Made by a program: the position numbers and the translations under genes
In this document: positions 1 through 7,595 of the stretch, piece by piece
How the letters are laid out: the number at the start of each line of letters is the position of its first letter
Numbering within the stretch: the first letter of the stretch is position 1
Notes under the pieces: generated by a model
The model's database searches: none
What the model saw: only the letters and a program-made list of their open reading frames with translations
What the model was told of the DNA's origin: nothing
NCBI RefSeq assembly: GCF_013407935.1
Contig: NZ_JACBZU010000009.1
Location: 1-36,891 of the forward strand
Direction: 5' to 3'
DNA length: 36,891 bases
DNA from: Allomuricauda sp. ARW1Y1
GTDB taxonomy: Bacteria; Bacteroidota; Bacteroidia; Flavobacteriales; Flavobacteriaceae

Positions 1-78
1 AAGAACCGTTTCGGGGAAGAATTCTTCCCCGAAACAGACGACATTAATGATAATTTTATGAATTTAGCGATGTCCTAA
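1..78 (+). CDS. 3' end of an unidentified protein (partial)
   Basis: Frame 1 is open from the first base to a TAA at 76-78, giving 25 residues ending in DNFMNLAMS. The acidic tail (EEFFPETDDINDN) looks like a plausible C-terminus, but nothing upstream is visible, so no function can be given. The stretch could also be non-coding, because a perfect 28-bp palindrome lies inside it at 8-35. Confidence 0.45.
   Translation, partial: KNRFGEEFFPETDDINDNFMNLAMS
8..35. repeat. perfect 28-bp palindrome
   Basis: Two 14-base arms pair without mismatch or spacer around a central GAATTC. As RNA it could form a 12-bp stem with an AATT loop. No T-run follows on either strand, so it is not a typical intrinsic terminator. 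It may lie inside the end of a coding region. Confidence 0.85.
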
Positions 79-224
79 AAAAGGGAAGGCTACAGTTTAT
101 TCTGGAAAGTTCCTTTTCAATGGATTTAGTTAACCAAGATGCAGTGCTAAAAACTGCTAAAGGACCATCAACTATTATTGCTAGTCTCCTTAAAGTTTTA
201 TACCACCCTCCTTCCTTATTTTCT
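79..224. other. intergenic stretch without recognisable gene
   Basis: Between the possible upstream stop codon and the G-poor tract no convincing gene is seen. Open frames cross it on both strands, but they run on into the low-complexity repeat and have no gene-like composition. No clear promoter or terminator was recognised; one weak imperfect inverted repeat lies at about 150-200. Confidence 0.5.
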
Positions 225-415
225 TTAAATTCCAAATTCCAAAGCCCAAATTCAAGTATCAAATACAAGTTCAAGCTCAAGTTCAAATTCAAAACTTCAA
301 ACCTGAAACCTGAAACCACAAACAATAAACACCAAACAACAAATTCCAAATTCCAAAATCCAAATTCAAGTTCAAGTTCCAAACCCGAAACCCTCAACCT
401 GAAACCCCGAACCCC
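225..415. repeat. G-poor degenerate short-period repeat tract
   Basis: About 190 bases of the + strand are built from variants of 5-8 base words such as CAAATTC, CAAGTT and CCTGAAA, with almost no G on this strand. It ends directly at the stop codon of the AsmA-like gene on the minus strand. Strong strand asymmetry and drifting period suggest slippage-driven growth rather than coding sequence. I recall similar tracts between genes in other Flavobacteriaceae; that is memory, not checked. Confidence 0.8.
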
Positions 416-1947
416 TAGTCCCTTTTTTTGCCGCGGCCTGTCATGGTGTCCACCAAGCCCTCTTGGAGATTCAGCCATAAATAATTGAAAAACGATTTGT
501 CCTGCTTGCGTTCCACCTCAAAATCTCCATGTCGAAAGCCGTCCTCGTCCGTTTTGTTGCCGTCCTTGGTAAATAGGTTCACCACGGCCGTGAGCACTTT
601 ATTGACGCCCAAACGGTTCTTTTTAAGCACGGTAAACTCAAAGTTGTCGTATTTCATTTTCATGTCGCCCTTCGATTCCAGCTCGTTTCCGCTGATCGTA
701 AAATAAAGCTGCTGCACCGTACCTTGCACCTCGGCACTCAAGTTCGATTTTAAAAACGGGTTGATGCTGGCCGATTGGAACTGCGATAGCTCACCCTTCA
801 CCAAAAAGGTATTGGCCTTGTTCCGCGGGTCAAACGACCAATCCAACCGAAACGGCCCATTGTCCATCAACTTGGCGTTGATATGGGCAGTTACCTCCCC
901 TTCGCCCCATGAGTGCAGGTTCTGAACCGTGGCATCCAGTTGGGTAAATAGCAGGCTTTCAGGTTCAATATCGCGTTTTACCCGCTCCTCGTAGGTGATG
1001 GTCCCATCCGAAATTCGTACGGAATCCACTTGCAATGCCAAAGGCAGGTCGCGCAATGCTTGGTTGTAGAGTTTTTTATGGGATGTATCGTCCGGCAGTA
1101 ATTTGTCGCGGTACACATCAAAGACAGGTTGCTCCAATTGTAGCGTTCCCAAATGAAAATAAGGAAGATCCTTGGAGGTACCCACATCCCAGTTTGTCAG
1201 TACGATGTTTTTGATGCCAAGGTTGTAGTGGTCATGCTCTTTGGCAAGTTGTTGGGACAAAGCTTTTTTGCCGTATTTGGTGCGTAGTGTAAATTGTTGC
1301 AGCTTCCCCTCGGTAGGGTTCAGTTGGATACGCTCAAAAGTGATGGTTTCCAACGGGCTTAGGTCGTAAAACCCATCGGAGCCCGTGAGTTCGTAAGAAC
1401 CATAGTCTACGGGAAGGGATGGATTGTTGGATTTTTTTGGATAAATCAGGTCGTTTACTGCGATGTTGATATCTTCCAAACTAGCAGAACGCTGAGCGGA
1501 AGTATCTTTCATTACAAACGAACCTTTTTCAATAGTCAGTTGTTCGATGGTGATGGTTTGGGCAGATGTGTTGTTTTGGGAAGTAGAAGAAGTGTCCTTT
1601 TCTTTGGGTTGATAAGTAACGGAGGGAGATGAGATATGTAGTTCCGAAAGTGTAATGTTTTCCTTTTGCAATAAGGTCCAGTAGTGCAATCCCGAAAGTG
1701 TTACGGATTCCGCCTGAACCGCGATGTGTTGGTCTGGACTGCCGGCAGCAACTTGCCTCAGTCGGATGTTTCCCAAAAATACATTGGTGTTCAGCTCATC
1801 ATAACGCAACTGATAGGCTTGGACTCCTTTGCTATTGAGCAGCGAAGTCACTTTTTGGTCGAAAAACCACTGTGCCGCTACGCTTGCCGAGATAATCAGC
1901 AGAAGGATTCCAATCCCGAGATAACGGGCTCTTTTCGATTGCGGCAT
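415..1947 (-). CDS. AsmA/DUF748-like membrane-anchored protein
   Basis: The 510-residue product starts with a basic stretch (MPQSKRAR) and one hydrophobic segment at about residues 9-27, typical of an N-terminal anchor with the rest in the periplasm. The body is beta-rich with repeating patterns (for example TLSGLHYWTLLQKENITLSEL) like AsmA/DUF748 proteins, which are long beta-groove proteins linked to envelope lipid transport or outer-membrane homeostasis. It is shorter than classical AsmA or TamB proteins. A low-complexity Thr/Ser/Gln linker lies near residues 115-132. The stop borders the G-poor repeat tract. The gene sits 35 bp downstream of the ArsC-fold gene on the same strand and may be co-transcribed. 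The family call is from the general pattern only. Confidence 0.6.
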   Translation of the reverse strand: MPQSKRARYLGIGILLLIISASVAAQWFFDQKVTSLLNSKGVQAYQLRYDELNTNVFLGNIRLRQVAAGSPDQHIAVQAESVTLSGLHYWTLLQKENITLSELHISSPSVTYQPKEKDTSSTSQNNTSAQTITIEQLTIEKGSFVMKDTSAQRSASLEDINIAVNDLIYPKKSNNPSLPVDYGSYELTGSDGFYDLSPLETITFERIQLNPTEGKLQQFTLRTKYGKKALSQQLAKEHDHYNLGIKNIVLTNWDVGTSKDLPYFHLGTLQLEQPVFDVYRDKLLPDDTSHKKLYNQALRDLPLALQVDSVRISDGTITYEERVKRDIEPESLLFTQLDATVQNLHSWGEGEVTAHINAKLMDNGPFRLDWSFDPRNKANTFLVKGELSQFQSASINPFLKSNLSAEVQGTVQQLYFTISGNELESKGDMKMKYDNFEFTVLKKNRLGVNKVLTAVVNLFTKDGNKTDEDGFRHGDFEVERKQDKSFFNYLWLNLQEGLVDTMTGRGKKRD

Positions 1948-1982
1948 GCGGATGAACGGATTTAAGTATGGAATGGTGCAGT

Positions 1983-2381
1983 TTAGTCTTCGTCTTCGAT
2001 AAACTGCATCACTTCGGACGGAGTGTCTATTTGTACGGCTTGGTCACCGTTCACCAAAATGGGTTGGGTCACCGCTTTGGGGTTGTTTTCCATTAATTTT
2101 AACCAATCTTCATCATCGGGCAACTCTGGGTTTTTGCCGTATTTTTTTATAAAATCGGGATGTTCTGTATTAATGAGGTCTTTGATGGGCTTGCCCAACA
2201 GTTTGGCCAGTTCGGTCCATTGCGTGCCCGTAACCTTGGTTTTGGAAAGGTCGATGTCCAATACTTTTTTCTGGGAAGATTTGAGGTAGGCCAAGGTCTG
2301 CATGCCTTTATTGGTCTCGGCATTGTAAAATAGTTTGATTTCCCGTTTGTTGGTGGCTATTACTCCCATGTCATCCGTCAT
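1983..2381 (-). CDS. ArsC/Spx-fold protein lacking the catalytic cysteine
   Basis: The 132-residue product resembles the arsenate reductase (ArsC)/Spx thioredoxin-like family. It has an initial strand IKLFYN at about 15-20, a conserved central helix region (KVTGTQWTELAKLLGKPIKDLI) and a C-terminal PILVNGDQAVQI segment, the position of the conserved ArsC proline and edge strand. In ArsC the first strand leads to NPxC; here it reads NAET, and there is no cysteine anywhere. Arsenate reduction by the known mechanism is therefore not possible, so a binding or regulatory role is more likely. The start may be Met1 or Met5. It is separated from the DoxX gene by a strong terminator, so it probably has its own promoter. 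Confidence 0.7.
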   Translation of the reverse strand: MTDDMGVIATNKREIKLFYNAETNKGMQTLAYLKSSQKKVLDIDLSKTKVTGTQWTELAKLLGKPIKDLINTEHPDFIKKYGKNPELPDDEDWLKLMENNPKAVTQPILVNGDQAVQIDTPSEVMQFIEDED

Positions 2382-2461
2382 TTAAATAAACTTTTTTATA
2401 AAATACCACATTTTTGACGGTTCGGCTTAACGTTATCCATTTTTTTCGTGTCGTAAAACGG

Positions 2462-2490
2462 ATAAAAAAAACGGGGCAATTGCCCCGCTT
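2462..2490 (-). terminator. intrinsic terminator after the DoxX-family gene
   Basis: A perfect 16-base palindrome (CGGGGCAATTGCCCCG, 2472-2487) is followed on the minus strand by eight T (2464-2471). It lies 30 bp beyond the DoxX-family stop codon and should end the receptor-HmuY-DoxX transcript. Confidence 0.85.
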
Positions 2491-2518
2491 TCTCATCAAA
2501 CTATCCGAATGGTTACTG

Positions 2519-2965
2519 CTAGATGGGTTTTATCCACAGCAAATGTTGCCAATGGCGCCTTTCCTTGAGGACCAAGGCAATGTTCACTGCGAACAAACCA
2601 AAGGTTTGAAACAGTTCTGGTAATTCATCCGATTCCAAAAACAAATGGAACAGGAAAATATGCAGGGTGATGGGCAGCAGGAATAGGGCTCCTACAAAAC
2701 TGGTGCCTTGCAGGATCAACAAGAGTCCGAACAGCAGTTCGCATATTCCCAGTACTTCCCAAAAGTAGCCCGTTTGTTTGGCCCCGCTGATGTACAAAAT
2801 CTTCTGCAGGGTATTTTCCTTCTCGGGAGAGGTGAACTTTTCGGCTTTTTCCACCACCTCTACAGGGGTTGGGATGGGCTTTTGGAACTTTTGGATGCCC
2901 CCATAGATCATAAATCCGCCCAATAGCAGCCGCAATACAATGTAAACAATGCTTATGGGTTTCAT
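2519..2965 (-). CDS. DoxX family membrane protein
   Basis: The 148-residue product has four hydrophobic segments (about 8-24, 68-85, 90-107, 118-133) and the DoxX-type start VLRLLLGGFMIYGGIQKF, in which a glycine-rich first helix is followed by a lysine. DoxX-family proteins are small four-helix membrane proteins, some linked to redox partners, but most have no known substrate. Its start codon lies one base from the stop of the HmuY-like gene, so it is almost certainly translated from the same mRNA as the uptake genes. That suggests a role in metal or heme uptake or in handling the redox stress it brings (inference). Confidence 0.8.
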   Translation of the reverse strand: MKPISIVYIVLRLLLGGFMIYGGIQKFQKPIPTPVEVVEKAEKFTSPEKENTLQKILYISGAKQTGYFWEVLGICELLFGLLLILQGTSFVGALFLLPITLHIFLFHLFLESDELPELFQTFGLFAVNIALVLKERRHWQHLLWIKPI

Positions 2966-2966
2966 A

Positions 2967-3845
2967 TTAGTTGGCGTTTAGTGAGGTTTCCCCATCGTTT
3001 GGATTGTACACAAAATTGAAGGTGTACACTCGGGATTCATCCGTAAAGGCATCTGGTTCTGCGGGTGCATCGCGGTAGTAGCTCAAAATCTCCACTTTGG
3101 CATACTTTCCATTGTGGGTGCGGAACACCAAAACCCGTCCCGGAATCGGGGTTACGGTAAAGGTGGCGGAGTTGTAGTTGTACCACCCTTCTTGGCTTCC
3201 TGTGGGAATGGCAAAGGCACCGTCGGCATCTACCTCAAAGGTGAGTCCCTCCGCGGTGGTCACATCGGTAAATAAACCGGATTCAATGGCCGCCCCAGCG
3301 TTTCCGTTTCTAGCGGGCTCGTCGTTGGTTCCCGTCACGGTTCCTCCGTTCACGGCAATGGTGGTTCCCCTAAAGGCAATATCCCAATCGGTTTCACTAT
3401 CGGTAACCTCACCGGTCTCAAAACTGAATTTGGTGAACGGGCCACCAATCGGTTGTCCTTGACCTCCTGTTTGCGGAGCCTCCAAGTTTTCGACGGTAGC
3501 GCTCACCAAATTGGCCAATACGCTAAAAGAAGCCGTCACTTCCCGGGAAGTCCCATTGGCGGAAAGGGTCACGGCTCCTGAAGTGGCCCCGTTGGGAACA
3601 GTGGTAACGATTTGGGTGCTGGTTGCCGAGCTGATGGTCGCCGCTACGCCACCAAAAGTCAAGCTGATATCCGAAGCCTCGGGGAAATTGGTTCCGGTAA
3701 TGGTAATTTCGGTGCCTACGGTTCCCGATTCTGTGCTTATGGCGGTCACGGTAAAATCCGTCATGCCACCGTCGTTGTCTTCGCTACAGGCAACAAAGGC
3801 AAAGAGTAGGGCTAAAAGGCTGAATAGTTTTAGGGTTGTTTTCAT
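2967..3845 (-). CDS. IPT/TIG-HmuY-like surface lipoprotein
   Basis: The 292-residue product has a signal peptide with lipobox ending FAFVAC, lipidated at Cys20. Residues about 30-112 form an IPT/TIG immunoglobulin-like domain (GTEITITGTNFP, then ISLTFGG). Residues about 113-292 resemble HmuY, with SETDWDIAFRGTTIAVNGG and an ending like YTFNFVYNPNDG. HmuY is a heme-binding lipoprotein delivering heme to the HmuR receptor. The gene follows the TonB receptor by 12 bp and precedes the DoxX gene by one base. Oddly, the HmuY part has only one His (in THNGKY) and no Met, so neither a two-His nor a two-Met heme ligand set can be drawn. Confidence 0.85.
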   Translation of the reverse strand: MKTTLKLFSLLALLFAFVACSEDNDGGMTDFTVTAISTESGTVGTEITITGTNFPEASDISLTFGGVAATISSATSTQIVTTVPNGATSGAVTLSANGTSREVTASFSVLANLVSATVENLEAPQTGGQGQPIGGPFTKFSFETGEVTDSETDWDIAFRGTTIAVNGGTVTGTNDEPARNGNAGAAIESGLFTDVTTAEGLTFEVDADGAFAIPTGSQEGWYNYNSATFTVTPIPGRVLVFRTHNGKYAKVEILSYYRDAPAEPDAFTDESRVYTFNFVYNPNDGETSLNAN

Positions 3846-3857
3846 GTAATCTTGGTT

Positions 3858-5963
3858 TTAAAATTGAATATTAAGTCTTGCAAATAATTGTATTCCGGGA
3901 TTGATCAATTGTTCATTGTCCTGCGATGCCAAAGGATTGGACCCTTGAAAGTCCAACAGATTATTGGCGCCCAGTTGCAATTCGTAGTGTTTAAAAAATG
4001 TTTTTCCGAAGGAAAGGTTTACCAAGGCGTAGCCATCAACAAAGGAGTTGTCCAGCTCGTCGAGTACATCATTTCCATTGCGGTCGGTGAGTCCAAAACG
4101 ACTGCGGTACACTACGCGTAGGTTGGCATTGGCGCCCCATTCGGGCAATTCGTAAAAAGCTTTGAAGTTGAGGGTGTGCCTCGAACGGTTTTCGAGCCCA
4201 AAGTAATCGCTGCGGTCCAATCGGATGGTTTCCAACGTTTGCTGGTCACGGGCAAAGACCTCCCCATTTTCAATGGCATCCTCCTTATCCTTGTCGAACG
4301 CGTACAGCAATTGGTAGCCTGCGGACAGGTCCAAATTTTCAAGAACCTTGTATTGAAGGTCTACCTCAAGGCCTTGGGTGTACACGCTTTCGCGGTTGAT
4401 GTACCCGAACACATTTTGACCATTGGTCTTGGCCGCCAAGATGCGGGTATCGATAAGGTTGGTAAAATCGTTTCGAAAGAAATTTACATCACTTCGAAAT
4501 TGTCCTTTTTTAAAGCCCACCCCCAAGTTGATGCCCACTGAACTTTCGGCATCCAGGCGTTCCCCAAGGTCGTTGGGGTCCACGGCAAGGTTGGCCACTT
4601 CATCATTTTCCTGCAAGCGTTGAATGGCTGCGGCTTCCACTTCCTTTCCAAAAACGGAATAGCCACCACCTGCGGCATTGGTAAAGTCAAGGTAGAGCTG
4701 ACGGAAGTCGGGGGCCTTAAAACCACTGCCCGCGGAGCCCTTTACGGACCAATATGCGGAAAGGTCGTAGCGGGCGGATAGTTTTGGGCTTAGTTGGGAA
4801 TTGTACTCACTGTGATTGTCGAAGCGGGCCCCTGCGATAATGTTGAGTTTCTCAAGCAGTTTAAAGTCGTATTGAGCGTAAACATATTGGGAGTTGAAGG
4901 TGATGTTTTCCGCAAAAAGCGAACGCTCCAAATTTTCAAGATTGTAACCGGCGCCCACCGTTACCGTGTTATCCGAACTGAAGGCGTGGTTAAAGCGTAC
5001 TTCGGGACGGAAGAGTTTTTGGTTGAAATCATTATCGAGCAGAATCTCATCGTTAATGGGGTCTACCGTTTGCTCGTTGGTGACATAATTGGTGTAGTAT
5101 AGCTCGTATTCAAAGCTGGATTTCTTGCTCAATTCATGGTCCAATCGTAGGTGTACATTGCCATCACGCTCTTCACTGGTTCCTGAAGGAATGTCGAAAT
5201 CCTGAAGAAAGTAACGCCCCGATGCAAAAGCCTTGAGTTGGTCGGACACATTAAAGTATACCCTTCCATTTAAGGTGTAGTTGAAAAACGGATTCACGGT
5301 TTGCCCCTCCGAGTTGGGAGTCAGATCAAAACCGTCGGTGCTCAATCGGTCCACAAAGAGCGAGTAGCCGAGGTCCCCTTTTCTTTGATTCAGGTTGATG
5401 GTGCTATTTTGATTGTTGAACGTTGCCGCGCGATGGGAAATCTGACCACTAATGTCATCGGTATTCGGTTTTTCTGTGATGATGTTGATGACCCCGCCCA
5501 GGGCTTCGGAACCAAAAAGACTCGAGGAGGGACCCTTGACCACTTCAATCTGTTTGATATTGCCAATGGCAAAACGACTCAAGTCCAGATTTCCGGAGCT
5601 TCGACCCACTGCGGGAACCCCGTCTATCAATATCATGACATAATCGGAAGCGATTCCTTGGATTTGTACCCCTTCGCCACCACCAATGGTTGCATCGGGA
5701 GTCATCACAATTCCGGTCTGTTCATTCAAGATTTCATTTAATCGGGTAACCCCGGAACGATTGATCTGTTCTTTGGGAATCAAGGTCACAGGAAGTGGGA
5801 GGGAGGAAAGTTGGCGCACCGTTCGGGTCGCCGTAACCACCACTTCATCCAGATTTTCGGTGATAATGGAGTCTTTTTGTTGGGTGGGGGATTCTTGGGC
5901 AGAGACCAAGCTGAGTGTTAAAAGTGTTGAAAATAAGAGGTAAATATTTTTATTTAGACTCAT
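3858..5963 (-). CDS. TonB-dependent outer-membrane receptor, HmuR-like
   Basis: From the ATG at 5961-5963 the product has 701 residues. The frame extends upstream only to a TTG at 5984, less likely because the signal peptide (about 1-23, ending LVSAQ) fits the ATG. A TonB-box-like stretch ENLDEVVVTATR lies at 36-47, followed by a plug domain with typical patterns (QIEVVKGPSSSLFGSEALGG, GVINIITEKP) and a long beta-barrel ending in a C-terminal Phe (NIQF). The FKAPDFRQLYLDFTN segment resembles the FRAP region of heme receptors. With the HmuY-like lipoprotein downstream, heme or an iron chelate is the likely cargo. It is the first gene of a three-gene unit. Confidence 0.88.
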   Translation of the reverse strand: MSLNKNIYLLFSTLLTLSLVSAQESPTQQKDSIITENLDEVVVTATRTVRQLSSLPLPVTLIPKEQINRSGVTRLNEILNEQTGIVMTPDATIGGGEGVQIQGIASDYVMILIDGVPAVGRSSGNLDLSRFAIGNIKQIEVVKGPSSSLFGSEALGGVINIITEKPNTDDISGQISHRAATFNNQNSTINLNQRKGDLGYSLFVDRLSTDGFDLTPNSEGQTVNPFFNYTLNGRVYFNVSDQLKAFASGRYFLQDFDIPSGTSEERDGNVHLRLDHELSKKSSFEYELYYTNYVTNEQTVDPINDEILLDNDFNQKLFRPEVRFNHAFSSDNTVTVGAGYNLENLERSLFAENITFNSQYVYAQYDFKLLEKLNIIAGARFDNHSEYNSQLSPKLSARYDLSAYWSVKGSAGSGFKAPDFRQLYLDFTNAAGGGYSVFGKEVEAAAIQRLQENDEVANLAVDPNDLGERLDAESSVGINLGVGFKKGQFRSDVNFFRNDFTNLIDTRILAAKTNGQNVFGYINRESVYTQGLEVDLQYKVLENLDLSAGYQLLYAFDKDKEDAIENGEVFARDQQTLETIRLDRSDYFGLENRSRHTLNFKAFYELPEWGANANLRVVYRSRFGLTDRNGNDVLDELDNSFVDGYALVNLSFGKTFFKHYELQLGANNLLDFQGSNPLASQDNEQLINPGIQLFARLNIQF

Positions 5964-5981
5964 TCCATTTAAATTTGATGA

Positions 5982-6030
5982 CAAATATATATTTAATTTT
6001 TATTCAATCTAAATAAGTTTAGTATTTTTG
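5982..6030. promoter_or_regulatory. divergent promoter region of the heme-type uptake locus
   Basis: On the minus strand TATATTTG (5989 to 5982) matches the Bacteroidota -7 element TAnnTTTG and would give a leader of only about 12 nt before the receptor ATG. On the plus strand TATTTTTG (6023-6030) matches the same element ahead of the DUF6607 gene. Neither has an ideal TTG at -33: the nearest minus-strand TTG is only 15 nt away. The AT-rich segment between them contains CTAAATAAGTTTAG, a short inverted repeat that might be an operator for an iron-responsive regulator; this is inference. Confidence 0.5.
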
Positions 6031-6068
6031 ACCCGAATAAATTCTAAAACGATCAAATAGAAACTGAT

Positions 6069-6995
6069 ATGAAAAAAACAATCGCTTCATCGTTGCTTTT
6101 GGCTTTTGTAACCATTACGGCAACCTCTCAGGAAAAGAAAGAACTGGACCGCCAAGCCATTTTGGATATGTGTGGGTGTTACGACATTACCTTTAAGTAC
6201 ACCGAAACTTTCGCTCCGGAAATCGATTACGAAAAAAAGTTGGATTATACCGCTGGGGCATTGGAGTTGGCCTTGCCGATTGTGAATGAGGACAATGAAA
6301 TCTCCATTCAACATTTGTTGGTAGTGAACGACACCATGGTCATTAAACACTGGAGGCAGGATTGGTTGTTTGAAAACCAAGCCGTCTACCATTACGACAA
6401 GGACAATAATTGGGTTTTCTCCAAATTGCCTTCCGATGCCGTAAATGGGCAATGGACACAAAAAGTCTATCAAGTGGATGATAGCCCACGATATTCCGGT
6501 TCTGCCACTTGGGTCCATGTTGATGGCAAGCATTATTGGGAAAATAAAAGTGATTCCCCATTGCCCCGCCGTGAATACACCAAACGTAGTGATTACAATG
6601 TCATGAAGCGAGGCAATCGCCAAGAAATCACTAGCTATGGATGGGTACACGAGCAGGATAACGACAAGGTCCTACGAAAAGATGGTGAAGGAGATGTACT
6701 GATTGCCCAAGAGAAAGGATTCAACATCTACACCAAAGTGGATGACAGCAAATGCCAGTTAGCAAAAGATTGGTGGGACGACCACAAAGACTTCTGGGCA
6801 AATGTGCGGGACGCTTGGGATGAAGTGTATAATCGTGAAGGCGATTTGACCTTATTGAAAAAGGTGGACGAAAAACCTATTTTCATGCATTTCTACGGTC
6901 TGGAGGAGAAAGGTGCTACCAAGGCGGAAGTGTTGGAGACCATCAATAAATTTGTAGTGAACACCCCTGTAAATAGCAATGTTGAGGGCCAATAG
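6069..6995 (+). CDS. DUF6607 family secreted protein
   Basis: The 308-residue product has a signal peptide (about 1-20, ending ITATSQ) and no further membrane segment. I recognise the pattern of DUF6607: a conserved start with MCGCYDITFKYTETFAP, a central part rich in Trp and Tyr (VIKHWRQDWLFENQ, GSATWVHVDGKHYWEN) and TSYGWVHEQDN. No enzymatic function is known to me. The many exposed-looking aromatic and His residues would suit binding of a flat ligand such as heme, but that is inference. It is divergent from the HmuR/HmuY-like unit and overlaps the FMN-binding gene by 17 bp, so all five genes probably form one functional locus. Confidence 0.75.
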   Translation: MKKTIASSLLLAFVTITATSQEKKELDRQAILDMCGCYDITFKYTETFAPEIDYEKKLDYTAGALELALPIVNEDNEISIQHLLVVNDTMVIKHWRQDWLFENQAVYHYDKDNNWVFSKLPSDAVNGQWTQKVYQVDDSPRYSGSATWVHVDGKHYWENKSDSPLPRREYTKRSDYNVMKRGNRQEITSYGWVHEQDNDKVLRKDGEGDVLIAQEKGFNIYTKVDDSKCQLAKDWWDDHKDFWANVRDAWDEVYNREGDLTLLKKVDEKPIFMHFYGLEEKGATKAEVLETINKFVVNTPVNSNVEGQ

Positions 6996-7536
6996 CATTC
7001 AGTATATAAGTGCCATGGTGATACTGTCCACCTTGTTTTTATTCGGATTCAAGGTGGATAAGATATCGCCAAAGCTACAAGAGAAAATCAACAGTGCGGT
7101 GACAGGCACCTACGAAGTTGCCGATTTCACCATGAACTGGGTGGACATTACGCCCGAACTGAACCAAAAAACCCCATCCGAATTGGGCGGCGACAACTTG
7201 TTCGAAGTGGTGTCGCAAGGAAAAAGTTTGGGATACGTTTACGTGGGCGTGGCCCCAAGTCTCAAGAAAACTTTTGATTACGTAGTGCTTTTTGACGCGG
7301 ATATGAGCATTAAAAAATCCAAAATACTCATTTACCGCGAGGACCATGGACGCCAAGTGGGCAGCCAGCGTTGGCTAAAACAATTTATTGGTAGAAAATC
7401 GGGGGAAACCTTGGTGTACGGAAGGGACATTGACGGTATTTCCGGTGCAACGGTCTCTGCCAAATCCATGACCTTGGCCGTAAGCCAAGTGTTGGAGAGT
7501 ATGGAGATCCTAAAGGAAAGCCAAGTTTTTAACTAA
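6979..7536 (+). CDS. FMN-binding domain protein (covalent flavinylation type)
   Basis: The 185-residue product has one N-terminal hydrophobic segment (about 8-24) and a periplasmic FMN_bind domain. DIDGISGATVS at 150-160 fits the Dgxs/tGATxs/t motif at which ApbE flavin transferase attaches FMN to a threonine, so Thr158 is the predicted acceptor. This domain also occurs in NqrC and RnfG and in extracytosolic electron-transfer proteins. The start overlaps the DUF6607 gene by 17 bp, which implies translational coupling. No apbE gene is in the window. A role moving electrons to imported ferric iron or heme is inference from context. Confidence 0.88.
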   Translation: MLRANSIQYISAMVILSTLFLFGFKVDKISPKLQEKINSAVTGTYEVADFTMNWVDITPELNQKTPSELGGDNLFEVVSQGKSLGYVYVGVAPSLKKTFDYVVLFDADMSIKKSKILIYREDHGRQVGSQRWLKQFIGRKSGETLVYGRDIDGISGATVSAKSMTLAVSQVLESMEILKESQVFN

Positions 7537-7563
7537 GTGTTTTTAAGTTTAGTAATGTTAAGG

Positions 7564-7592
7564 AGCCATCCAATTTCGGGTGGCTTTTTTTT
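7564..7592 (+). terminator. intrinsic terminator after the FMN-binding gene
   Basis: Arms AGCCATCC and GGGTGGCT pair with one G-T position around a five-base loop and are followed by eight T. It lies 28 bp after the stop codon and separates this transcript from the converging DUF3307 gene. Confidence 0.8.
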
Positions 7593-7595
7593 GGT

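Noticed and set aside
56..488. Open frames of 140 and 122 codons over the G-poor tract
   Set aside because: They are translations of the low-complexity repeat on both strands (runs such as LNLNLSLNL and KFKLKFKFK), with no domain pattern and conflicting strands.
6087..6650. 187-codon minus-strand frame
   Set aside because: It lies wholly opposite the DUF6607 gene, which has a signal peptide and coupling to the next gene.
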